A stretch of DNA of 64,000 bases from Prunella strophiata. Lineage: Eukaryota > Chordata > Aves > Passeriformes > Prunellidae. Of this stretch, positions 1 to 11,894 are shown one piece after another; the first letter of the stretch is position 1; each line of letters starts with the position of its first letter. The notes under the pieces were generated by a model. It searched no databases. It had not been told where the DNA came from and was given only the letters and a program-made list of their open reading frames with translations. The DNA is taken from the NCBI GenBank assembly GCA_036583965.1, contig JAZBQD010000028.1, forward strand, positions 868,001 through 932,000. The letters are read 5' to 3'. The position numbers and the translations under genes are program-made.

Positions 1-3000
1 CTGTGTCCCATCCTCTGCGCTGGCACTGCACTGTGGGCTCCTCTCCCTTCTGTGGGAAGGCTGAGCCCTCCACTCCTGTGGGAACAGCAACTGGAAAAGA
101 CCCATTCCTGAATCTTATTTCAGAGCAGGATTTAACACAGCAGCTGAAGCTCATTCCTACTATTTTATTCTTCCCATGGGACCCTGATTTCCAATCACTT
201 TTCCACAGAGCCCACTGCTTTAAGGATACTTCGATGTCCACATCATTGTCACCAGGCTGGGACCTACCAAAGCCAGAGGGAATAATACTTAGAGCTCTTG
301 CCTTGGTTACTACCACTTCCACCTGCACCAGTTACACTTCTGCTCTTACAATGACAATGGTCCTCCTGGGATCAGTTAGTAAAATAACATCTTGTTATTT
401 TACATGACTGGAAAAGAGCCTCAATATTTGACCTTTAGATAATTGGAAGGAAGTGGGGTAGAGAGAGAAAGAGGAGAGGAGAACTCTAAAGGACATTCAA
501 AGTAAAGATCTCCTTCTCTGAAGTCATTGTGTAGCCTAAAATTAGCAGTGAGAGCCCAAACTGGTGAGCACTGGCCATGAGCCTTCAGCAGGGGTGGAAG
601 CTGTGCACCACTGGACTGAGTTCCAGGAGCTGATTGTGGAGCTGTGGTGTGACTCCAGGCTTTGCAGGGAGCAGCCTGCAGTGGGATGGCTTTATTATGA
701 ACATTTTATCTGGATAAAATTCACTTGGTACTTACTGAATATAAATGAGTGCATAATATGTAGAGCACACAATTTATGTAATTAAAGAGTGGTACAGAAC
801 ACTAGTTAGAAAGGTAAATTATTTTCAATTATGCCTTTTACTGAAATTGAACTGATCAGTTTCCCAAAATTCACAGACACACATATACACACAAATTTGT
901 TGTCGCTTATGGACAATAAATTACTAGCATTACATTATAAACAAATCATCTTACCCCTTTGGGCTTTATTTTCTTAGTCAGAACCCTTTTGCAGCCCTGC
1001 TCTGGAGCAGATGGAGCGCTGTCCTTGCTGTGGGAGCAGTCTGTCAGTTGTGATCAGACGTGCTGCTCACTGCACAGCACAAAACTCAACCTGATGCCTC
1101 CTACCCGGGAGAGCGGTCGGCAGGAAGTTCCAGCTGAGGTTCACAATTCCAAAGTCCACAACCTTCTAATATTTTCAAGGTTTCACATGTTTTACACAGG
1201 TCAACACATGGTCTGCTTCTCCTAAAAGTTCACCAACAGTTTAGCAGCATCGCCAGCTCCAGGGTTAGGAGAGAGAGAAAAGTACATTTATGTAAAATGA
1301 CTATTGGTTTTGTAATTTTTACGGCTTAAACACTTTAGCAAAATCTCACCAGGAATCATACTCAGCCATGAGAAGTACTCAGGGTTCCCTTCGAGTCAGT
1401 GAAACAGTTAATTTACATCAGGTGAGGATCTGACCTGAATTTGTTTCACCTTTGATGCAGCAGTTCCTGAGCTGCCTTGCTCTCACATATGGAATCCTAT
1501 CACTGCTCTATCAAAGATGTAATTAAAATCCTGCCATAACAAATGTGCACTATGCCCTACCGAGCTCTCGTGCTGACAAACTGCCTGAGGGGAAGAGTTT
1601 GATCTTTCCCTCAATGTGGCTTGCCTCTGGTCCTGAAGGTTTTATCAAAGAGCTGGGGAGAAGCAAGCCCTGATGGAGAGGGAGAGGCAGCCTGGAGCAC
1701 CGGCCGCCAGACGAGCCAGCCTTGCCCAGGACAGCCCGCACGCTGCTGGAGCACCAGGCAAGAGATAGGCAGAGCAAAACACTGAGCACAGCTTGTTTTA
1801 TGGTGATAGCAGCTCCTTTCTGCTGAGAATGTGAGCAGCAGAGCCCTGCCCCAGCTGGTACTTCTGGGTGGTCTCAAGGCTGACTTCAAATAGCGGCCAG
1901 CATGGAAGTGTCAGAGACATGAGGAACTCTGGTAAGGTCCTTATCAGCACGCTGGCCTCCAGTTTTTGACCAGCTACACACTGAGGAGGAGCAGAACAAG
2001 CCACCATTCCTGCCTAAAAATCCTCAGGCAAGGGTGCATATAAAAGAAAAGAGTATGCAGGGCATTTCTTTGAATAAATGAGTTCTCAAACACTGTAATG
2101 ATGACTAAATGCTAACAAGTATCTTCATGTATTTCCCAAATATATTAATCTCCTACAAAATCACAGCTTGATAAAAGCATGCTGGTCTTTAGTGGTAGCA
2201 GGCCAGAGGATGAGCACAGGAATTGTTTATGTATATGAAACATCCAATTCATTTATTCTGTTCTTTTTTGTTTGTATTCCTACAAGAGTTTTTGATATAT
2301 CTCTTAATTTCAGCACTCAAAATAAATTCTTATATGACCATCACTCGTATTATTTAATAAACAAATCTGAAACCAACCTAATCAGAATGCATATAAAACA
2401 ACCCTTGATTTAACATGCAGAACATCACAATTCCCAAATGGATACTTTAACAAAACTGTAAGAAATTATTTTGCCTAAGGACTATATCCAGAGTCCCCAG
2501 AAATGGGGATATTGTTATGATTCACTAAGATTTTCATCACGCCATAAGTGAGCCACAGATTTTATAAAACATATCAGTTATTTACTGCAGGCAGAAACCC
2601 TGCTTTCCTTGTGTGGAACAAATGTATTGTTTCAAAAGCACGTGGGAGAAGATGGCTGCCTCTTTGTTTAGAAAATTTCCAAAGGTTTAAAGCAGGGGTG
2701 AAGTTGTCTGCTCATTTTACTTGTGAGGAACTGGGCATATATGAGTAAAATAATTGTGAACTTCAGCACTCTTTTAAGCAATTACAAGACCAAATATTGT
2801 ATTGGGAATAGACAGAGATATTAAGGACAAAATGTTTTCATTCAAAAAAGTACATAAAGTCTGAAATTTTTAACATTTCTTTTGCTGACATTGTTTCATA
2901 ATGATTCAATTTGAAAATATGTTAATTTTAATAATACTGCAATAATTTTAATAACTTTTTTCTCAGTGGGAGAACTTAAAATGTATCCAGAGTTCTTTCT

Positions 3001-3635
3001 GCACTAAAGACTAAGATAGAAGGAAAAAAAAATCACCTGGGAATGTTAAAATTCAAAGACCTAAATGCATCTATGACATATTCCAGCTGCATACAAAATA
3101 CACTTAATCCTGTGCAGAGAACTTGGCATTCAAACCACCAGCCCTCATAAACAGAGCTTCGTGTTTCCATTTGCTATTAGTGCCCTTCACTTCTGTCTGC
3201 TGAGGGAAAGGTTTGTGTCCAGACAAAGCTTTTGCTGGGTGGAACAGCAGAGCACACTCTGTCACTGTTATCAGTGTCTTTCAATGTGGAACATACTTAA
3301 CTTGACACAGGAGTAGAAAGAAAAGTAGAAATGGGACTTGTGAGCTGAAGTAAACTGAGCTCTGTGATATCTCTGAGGAGCAGAGAGGTAGAGGAGAGGC
3401 AGTGGCACCTTCAGTATCCCAGATCATGGAGGAAAATTCCTTTTGTTCAAGTACACTGAGGCAAAGGCTGGATTTTGGGAGGAACCAGAGTTCCCTGTGG
3501 ATCCTGCACGCAGCAGACCCAAAAGCAGAACACCAGAATCCCTGGCTGGCAGCAGAGAGCAAGTCTCTTACTCCATGGCTGAAATCCTCTTTTTTCTCCT
3601 AAGACCCACAGAGCTCTCCTCCAGCTCCCCAGGGG
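1..3635. other. non-coding stretch, no gene recognised
   Basis: AT-leaning sequence with many stops in all frames. The open frames present are short (up to about 130 codons at the very left edge) and resemble no family I know. A short CA-rich patch lies near 870-895. A somewhat GC-richer patch at 1.6-2.0 kb has overlapping minus-strand open frames but no domain. I see no RNA gene or recognisable transposon. Confidence 0.6.
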
Positions 3636-3716
3636 CAGTTCTGCAGTGAAACCAGAACTACAAACAATTCTGCAGTGAAACCAGAACTACAAACAGTTCT
3701 GCCGTGAAACCAGAGC
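3636..3716. repeat. 29-bp tandem repeat, about 2.8 copies
   Basis: Units begin at 3636, 3665 and 3694, an exact 29-bp period. They share the core TGCAGTGAAACCAGAACTAC with single-base changes (for example CAGTTC versus CAATTC, and TGCAG versus TGCCG in the last unit). The third copy degrades after CCAGA. It is a minimal, slightly diverged minisatellite with no sign of coding function. Confidence 0.85.
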
Positions 3717-6700
3717 TGGCTCCCAAATTTCAGCCTCAGCTTACAGCGATCTCTGGCGAGTGAGGGCAATTAAGGCCAATTAGTATAATCACAGCCCAAC
3801 CAAGGCAATGTAAGTGTGTCTTGCCTGAAGAATGCCTTCAGTTCCTAGCCAGGCTAGCTGGGAGCTCAGAGGTCCTTAGTTTATAGTTATTGTTTAGCTT
3901 ACAATGAGTGAACTGAAGTTTTAGGGTGACATTTTAATTTTCAGAGTTAGTCCTGGTTATGTATCAGAATATTTATCCCTTGTCAAACCCAAAAAATTCT
4001 AAAATACAAAAATAGTTTGGGGAGTTTTCCCACCTAATAATGTGGAAGCAACATTAACAAGCATTCAAGATGCCTTTCCAGGTATGCAGTTATTTTATTA
4101 TTGAGGTTATACCTTTAGTACACTAGCAAAATTCTACGTGTTCATAACATTTGTTTTTCAGGTAATAGAGAAGATCTGCTTCCTTCACTGTAACATAAGT
4201 TGAAGTGCAGTATTTTGAAACAATTGAAACAGAAGGGGTTGTCACATCATTGCATCTATCTAAAGCAGGCAATTGTTACCTATGATGGTGGTTAAAAAAA
4301 CCACCAAATTTCAGATAGGCTGAGTGCTAAAGAAATGTGGAAATTATTTTATAACAGCTTAAAGTGATCACAGTGTTTCTGGTGAAAAAGTGTATACTTC
4401 AGTTTTATACAAATGCTCCTGCTACTGCACAAAGGTAAAATGAAAGTTTAATACAACTTTTCAAAACAGTGAGGAGAGTGAAATAGATTTCAACTCTGGC
4501 AGTGCAATGTGAAGCAGCTCCTCTTCCCTCCAGCTCTTGCTCTGTTACACCACAGGACCAGGAAGGGAATTTGTGATCACAGGCCCACCCAAGGAAGGAA
4601 AGGCAGCAAGAACCTCAGAACTGGCTTTGATTGTTGCAGTGAATTACTTCTAATCTAGCACACCACAAAATGCATTAATTCAGTTTACAAGGTGTTCAGA
4701 GCAAGAGTTCAGCCAAATAAGGGTCTGCTCCTGTATGTGCTTTTTACCTATTTTTAAGGCAAGAAGGTGCTTCAGGAATGCCTGAGGCTTGTGCTACTAT
4801 GACACAGGTTTCTGTCCCCATGTCTGGGACCCATCCTGTCCCCAGGGCTGACTCTGTTCCCAGGCAGTGCCTCCAGGCCATGCAAAGCTGCTGCTGCTGC
4901 TTTCCTCACGCTGAATTCCTGACTCTGAAGCTGCAGAGGGAAAGACAGACAGACAGAAACACATTTTGGGAGTTGGTGAGCAGCTTGTGACCTCTCACAG
5001 ACCCAAGTTCACCAAAGTCTCAAGGCTCTGGGTGTGTGCCTTTGTTTCCCACAGGAGGGGCAGCAGAAGGAAGGCAGAGAAGCTGCTCAGTCTGGGTACC
5101 CTGCCAGCAAGGGCCCCTCTGCCACAGCCTAACAGGGGGCTGTGACACAGTACCATCAGCCCCTGGATTCATCCTGAGCCTGTGACTTATTGAGATTATT
5201 CTTCCTCTTAAAGTGAAGTTTACTGGTCCTACACTAATTTAAGATTAGTAAAAGAATCTCAGGGCTAATAACTTCACAGCTTCCATGGTGAAAACAAAAG
5301 CTGCCAGTGGTGGAAAACTGCATGTTGAGAAATAAGAAAAAGCCAGTTTCACACAAAGTTGTTTTTTGGTTGTTTTTTTTTTTTTTTAATTATCATGACA
5401 TCTTTGAGAGTGAAAGTAATCAAGGCTGGATTGGTGTCCTCAGTGCCAGGGATTAACAATCCATGAGTACTTTTACATGGTCCACTTTTATCTCTTTACA
5501 GAGGTGTGGTCTGGCCTTATGAAATTCCTGTTGAAACCACATAAATAATGTCTAGATTGGTCCTTTGTTATTGAGAAATATTTTTGGGGTCTGAAATTCT
5601 GTGCAGCATAAAGATTACCTGTCTGATTAGTGAGCATCAACACTTTCTAAGAATGCACTCTAATTTTGTTTTGATTTCTAAAGCCCAAATATTGTAACAG
5701 TTAATTTATTATACATTCTGCAGATGTTTATTTGTAAGTTTCGTATGATTGCTGTTTCATACTTGTTCCTATAGTAATATTTTGGGGGAAAAGTTAAACA
5801 GTTACACATTAGGTTAATTTAAATGTAATATATTCTCCCCAAGGCCATGCTTTTTTTAATTAAAAAAACAAAAATTAGGGACAAGGAATGTGTGCTGACT
5901 TGGAACCTGAATTTCTTGGGCTTAATTAAAATAAACTATCTCCCACAGATATTTTAAAGCTTTTGAAGTAAACAACAGCATTTCCTATTTCTGTGGAATG
6001 AGGCCATCGCTCTCAGAGATAATGGAAATCTTTCACATTTGTGTAGTTTTGTTGTATTTAATGAATAAGCACTAATATGAGGGGATTTCCCTGGACTTCT
6101 GTCCTTGCTGCCATCTCCTGCCATCCTTCTCCCAGATCCCCTGTAAGGCACTGGAGCTCTGTTCCTCTTAGGGGCACTAAAAATTTCTTTGCAAGTCCCC
6201 TTTCCACAAAACAAAGTATTTGTTAACATGTTGTGTTTGCAAGCAGCATTCAGAAGTTTTTATCATAATTGAAAAGCTGTAAACAGCATTTGGTAAAAAG
6301 GAAAACTTTGCAACTTGGGAGACTGGCAAACGAAAATGACAAAATTCAGTGGAAACATTTTAGTGTTTCTGAATTTGTTTCCTCTCAGACTTAGCAACTG
6401 ACATGGTTGAGATGAAAAAAACAAACAGAAAAGCTCCCAAACTTTGTTCTCACTTAATCATGAAGCAAATGCAGTTTTCAGTTGAATGTTTTCAGGCTTG
6501 CTCGGGAGCAGCATGTTCTGTGCACTGCTGAGATGCTGAGTGAGCAAACTGTACTTGACTTCAGGTGCTTCTCTGCTGCATGAAGGTGAAGGAATTTACT
6601 GGCTGTGTTTTCCTGTGGTGATGTCTGCAAGTGACACAAACACAGAGTAACAATTAGCAGTGCTCTGAGAAGTGTTGACACCAATTCCTAGAGGAGATGA

Positions 6701-9168
6701 TTTACTCCTAGTGCTGAGCTGTCAATAAACAATGCTAAACTCCACCGAGAAACAACAAGGGGTTAGTGGGTAAGTGCTTTTGTTTGCCGGTGTTGCTGAG
6801 TCTTTCTTTCCATCTGGCCCAAGTCCTGGGAGCTTTATGGTTATGCCCATTGATAAAGGCCAGGTGGGCAAGTTTTGTGAGCTGTCTGTCACTTCTTCAG
6901 AAATGGGACGTGGCTGCAGTTGAGAGAAAAGCAGGGAAACAAAAGAGATGGGCAGGGGAGCAGAATTCCTCTCATTCCCAGCCCCTTCTCCTGTTCAAGC
7001 TCAGCAACACCTGGATGTTCCCTCAGTAATGCTGCTCTGGGATTCCCTGGGAGCTGCTGGGAGCAGCAGGAGTCTCTTTCATCAGGAAATATCCCGAGGG
7101 TGCTCGGTGAATGCACTCCCACTGCTCAGAGAGATGCCTGTGCTAATTGAGTTGTGCTGCCCAGCAAGGGCTGTTTGCTGGGCTTTGTCTGAGAGCCTTC
7201 CTCTAAAATTATACATTCTCCTTTTCAGGAAAGGATGTTCATGTACTGTGTATGGTTACTGGTTAGATGGTGGTGTTAGTCTGGTGTTTGTAGTAACTGT
7301 AATTCACTTTTCTCACAGCTTGCTGAATGCATTAGCTCATTTTTGTACCATGGGAGTCCCTGTCTTGGTGTTTCCACTTAATTGAGATAAATTGTGTAGG
7401 ACAGAAGGCACTTTGTGCTCTTTGTCATAAAATATACATGTAAAACTTAAACCTGGGATGTTTCCTTACAGAGCACAGACCCCAAGGCTTGTAGTAACTT
7501 TTGGCTGCTCTTCTTGTCAGGATTGGTATTAGTGACATCTCTGTCCTCTTGGACAAAAACACCCAAAAAACAAAAGCCAGACATTTTTAAATACAGGCGT
7601 AAGATGCAGAAATGCATTTAACAAAATGCAACTTCTATGATGATTAGGATGTAAATTTTGTTTAGGTCTAGCACTTACTGAATCCATGTTTTGGCAAAGC
7701 AAGCTTTGCCAAAGCAGATTGGGTCAAGCCTATTTTACTGGTTTGAAGATGGTGTAGACTCCACTGAAGGAGGTGAGCTGGTACTTGGATTCCCAGTGCC
7801 ACTGCAGTGAACAGGTGGCTATTTACAGCAGTGTTTACTAAAGAGGTACTTAGGATAATATTTACTGAGAGCAGTGGAGAGAGAAAGCAACCAAATGTTT
7901 TGGTTCCCCTGGAATTCATCCCTTGTCAGCCTGGGAGGAGAGTGGTCTCAGAGAGAGCAAGGAGGCTGCAGTTTTATTCCCCTTCCTCACTTTCCTTCCT
8001 CAGCCCCCCAGAGAACAAGTGGTGTCTTTTACTCTGCTTGTGCTGAGGACATCCTTTGCTAATCAGCTGTAGTGGAAAGCAGATGATCCTGTCTTCTCAA
8101 TAAATTCTCACTGAGACTTCATTGAGGGCTAAATTGAGCTTCATTACACACTGTTTACATATTGCAGGCATTCCTTGAGAGGTTATTGCTGGTAATTCTC
8201 TTTTTCTATAAAAATTTGCAGGTGTTTCAAAAGTATTGGGAGTAAAATGTGTGTTCTTATCAATGTTCTATGGAAAGCATCTTAAGAATCCGAATTTTCC
8301 TAAGCCTCAGGTATTCATCTATGAACTTTTAAAGGTTATTGAGTGAATCAGCTGAACTTGTATCTCTCTCTGCTTGTGAAAATAATTTTGAAGCAATGTC
8401 TGACTTGTGTTCAGTGGGAGAAGCAATGGATGCATTGCATCTTGCAGAATATCTGACACTGCCCATTGTCCCCAGCTGTCTAGTTCTGAAAGCACATCCA
8501 AGTATTTCTGTAGTTTAAAGTTTCCATTCTTTTTCCTCCTTGATAAATCAAAATAATAGATTTCGGACATATTTTTTAATTTCAGTTTTGAATGTCATAA
8601 AAAATTGTGGTATTTCAGTGTTTTGTTAACTCTTGATTATTTTGCCCATTTCTAGAGATTTAAATGTTTCTGTACAGTGCATGACAAAAGTTCAGGAGCT
8701 CCTTAGGCACTGTTGGGTTCAGGAGAGCCTTTCCATCTCTTTTTTTAGGAACTGAATCAAGCCCATAGCCTCTGTTTTCACCTCCTCTGAACCTAAAGGG
8801 CTTTCAAATCTTGATCCTGTGTGAGACTGAACTGAGAAAATCCTGATTGGGAGTCTCATCAAAACCACTGGAAATGCTTCTTGTTGTCAAGGTAGAAAGG
8901 CTGTGAAAAGCTTGCTCTCAGTCCTGGCCTCTTTAACATCTGAATATTCATTTATTTCTTACATGGAAGTAGTGAATAGCTTTGGAATGGAATAGCTTTG
9001 CTTTGCAGTAGCTGTGGAACCAATCAAAGTGTGAAGTCTTGGGAGCAGTGTACAGAGCAAGAAGGGGAGCACATCAGTAACTGTTTCCATTGCTGCTTTT
9101 TCAAAACAGGAAGAGTAATTAAAATTTAAGAACACTGCTTACCATTGTTTTCCTTCTTTTTTTTTCAG
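3717..9168. other. non-coding stretch, no gene recognised
   Basis: Unremarkable AT-rich DNA. It contains a T15 tract (5373-5387) and a short GACA run near 4940. A minus-strand frame at 5954-6229 and a plus-strand frame at 6948-7385 stay open for up to 145 codons but show no domain, signal peptide or splice context that would support them. No tRNA-like or rRNA-like sequence was noticed. Confidence 0.55.

Positions 9169-9199
<31 letters not shown>
9169..9199 (+). repeat. poly(A) tract, 31 A
   Basis: An uninterrupted run of 31 A, the longest homopolymer in the window. It could be the tail of a retroposed sequence, but the preceding 150 bp resembles no element I recognise and I found no convincing flanking duplication. 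The run follows a pyrimidine tract ending in CAG at 9149-9168, which mimics a splice acceptor but leads only into A. Confidence 0.95.
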
Positions 9200-9200
<1 letters not shown>

Positions 9201-11302
9201 AAACCTGTTCTAGCTGTGGTGTCCTATACATTGGATGAAGACTACTTAGAACAAGAGTGTAAAAGTTACTTCCATTATTTGAAAGTTTACCGCTTATTTT
9301 AGGTTGTTGTACTGCTCACAATTAACTTTATCCCTTTGACAAGAAAAGTGAAAAATTTAATAAATATATGCTGGATACACAAGTTTAAATTTCACTTGTA
9401 ATTAGTCTCTCAGCACATAACTGAGGCCAGTTAGGAGGAAGATAATTGGCCAAAAGCCCGTGGGCTAAGGGTAGCATCCAGACATGGGCTGGAGCAGAGC
9501 TCTGGAAAGCTCTGCAGAGCTGGCTCACACAGGAGCACTGCAGGAATGTTTTGCTCTCAATTAGTCCATGTAATTGCCTGGTGTCAGAGCAATACTGTAA
9601 AACAGACTTGCAACGTGAGACCCATGAAGGAGGAGATCTACCTTCAGTTTTAGACACTAATTGAGGTCAAATCACAGAACTGGAAAGCTTCTGAGGTAAA
9701 AGCAGTGTCAGTTAGATTTCCCAATGCAGTTTCTACTGCATTTTATTTTGAAAATTATATTTTAAAAAAAAAAAGTATAATAGCCTCTTTTTTAAAGGAA
9801 ACTATTTGGTGGACACAAACCCAAAAAAATCTGGTTTACAACGTGGGCAAACTGCTGGTTACCCAGGTACTGCCAGCATGAGCTGGATTTCAGTTTTGTA
9901 TTGATAAAAAGAAAAGGGATAAAAAGCAATGGGAAGATGAGGATGTGCAGTTTGTGTGGTTAGTGTAGCCCAACACACTTAGGGAGCAGTGTGATTGTGT
10001 TTTTAAGATAATTTTAAGATAACACCCCTGTAATCAAGCATAGCACATAAGATTGGGTCAGCATTCTGCAGCTAATTCAACACTGCTGCCCTCAGTATAA
10101 AATGAGCAGGTTTGTGCCCCCAGGTAGTTATAAAATAAACCCTGGAAATGACCAGCCTACATAACTTCAGTTTGAATAGAAACAAAGTAAAATCAACTGT
10201 AAACTGAGAGAGTTTATTATCTTACATAGTTGCCATGTCTTTAATTTCGTGTTTGTGCTGGAATGGTGATGTCTGCAGTGCTTACTGGAGGATCAGGATC
10301 CTTCCAAAGGTTTTGAGATCAGCATTTAGTTCTGTGAAAGTCTGGATTAACACACCATTGCCATGAGAAAGATAAAACTGGTTTGGAAGCAGACTCCTTA
10401 GAAAACCAACATAAAAATGAGACTGCTAGCAAATGTGAAACATGCTGTTAGATTTTGGGCCTTTCAAATACATGTATTTTGAGATAAATGTGCAATAAAG
10501 CCTGTGTTTAATCTAGGAAGAGGAGCAGTATTCTACTGGTAAAAAGCAGAAGGAAAATAAATTGCATCATCTATAACCTTTGCAGTCATAGGCTCAGTGA
10601 ACAGAACATCAAAACCAAATGTAAGGAAAACAAGTCTCTGTGTTCAATTTACCTAGTGATATCCGGCCTTACGAGAAGCTTTAAGTGTATTCATTCTTGA
10701 GCTGCAGTGTGAAAAAATCAGTACTGAGCTCAGTCTTCAGTGGATGTGTGTATCTAGGGGGGAAAAAATTGCTTAAAGCCAGATCCAAGGTCTGTCAAAG
10801 TGACTGGAAATAGTCCCAGAGACTCCAGGGACTGTAGATCAGGCTCTCAAACATGTAAATTAAAGTTTGATTGCTTTGGGTGAGCAATATTTCTGTTAAT
10901 CATCCAGCAAAAGAGATCTGATTATTTGGAACAGCAAACCAGCCATTTGGTTCCTGACAGAATACAATACATGTTTGAGCATATCAAATGTGTTTGGAGT
11001 TAGGGAAGGAAGAATCTCGAGATGTTTGGGTTTGGTTTGGATACACATCCAGAGCCTGCATGTTTGCTAGAGCTGCTCACCCTGCACCAGGGGCTGGCTG
11101 GGGAATGAGCAGCCCTGCCAGGCCTGTCCAGTGCCATGGAGCCAGAAGTGCCAGAGCAGCCAGGACGCTGGGAAAGGAACAAGGAACTGGGGGCAGAGGC
11201 TTTTTGGAACAAGCAAGTGTCCTTTGGAGAGAGCTCAGCTTTCCACAACGCTGGTGTAGAGAGAACAGCTTGACTCCAGCCCTGCTGCCATGCAGGAGGC
11301 TC
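9200..11302. other. non-coding stretch, no gene recognised
   Basis: AT-rich sequence without recognisable genes or repeats. The right end (about 11.05-11.30 kb) rises in GC before the 32-bp minisatellite. Open frames on both strands there (105 codons on plus, up to 193 on minus) reflect composition and the repeat rather than a known protein. Confidence 0.55.
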
Positions 11303-11482
11303 TGAGGCCACTGTCCCCCTCGGGCACACCCTCCTGAGGCCACTGTCCCCCTCGGGCACACCCTCCTGAGGCCACTGTCCCCCTCTGGCACACCCTCCTG
11401 AGGCCACTGTCCCCCTCGGGCACACCCTCCTGAGGCCACTGTCCCCCTCTGGCACACCCTCCTGAGGCCACTGTCCCCCTCT
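11303..11482. repeat. 32-bp minisatellite, 5 full copies plus a partial
   Basis: Units start at 11303, 11335, 11367, 11399, 11431 and 11463 (partial), an exact 32-bp period. The unit begins TGAGGCCACTGTCCCCCTC. The only variation I see among full copies is CGGGC versus CTGGC, in the order C, C, T, C, T. Because 32 is not a multiple of 3, reading frame cycles from unit to unit. The stop-free unit explains the long minus-strand frames here (11000-11581 and 11077-11562), which I do not regard as genes. The homogeneity suggests recent expansion. Confidence 0.95.
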
Positions 11483-11858
11483 CCTGCTGCAGCCCTGAGG
11501 CTCTGTGTGCCCTGAGGCTCCTGCAGGACTTTGGGCTTTTGTGGTAACACGGAAATTTCCATTTTGGAGTAACATGAACATTTTTCAGGTCTTTGCCCCC
11601 AGTTTCCTTTCAGATGTGTGTATGTACATGGGGCATGGAAGAGGGAGGGTGGAGAACAAAATCTGGAATTTTCTTCACCTCCCAGTCCTGCCCAGATTAG
11701 GTTCTTCCCTAATCTGGTTCGATGACTCTATTTTCTCTCCTTGCTGGGTGCTTGAGGATGTAAGAAGTGCTGATGTCCTCCCCTTACTAAAATTAGGAAG
11801 CTTCAGTTTTGTGTCTGGGAGAATCTGACTGTGGTTAGGCATGGTGAAAACTAGAAGG

Positions 11859-11894
11859 TATGAAAAACTGATGTGGTATGAAAAACTGATGTGG
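11859..11894. repeat. 18-bp direct duplication
   Basis: TATGAAAAACTGATGTGG occurs twice back to back (11859-11876 and 11877-11894) with no difference. It is a simple tandem duplication with no further copies. Confidence 0.9.

Noticed and set aside
9660..9700. Possible second CR1 fragment (TCACAGAACTGGAAAGC)
   Set aside because: The similarity to the CR1 minus-strand 3' end is limited to a few bases and lacks the diagnostic octamer and GATCAT-type block.
11000..11581. 193-codon minus-strand frame as a gene
   Set aside because: Most of it is translation of the 32-bp minisatellite, whose period shifts frame each unit. The remainder has no known domain.
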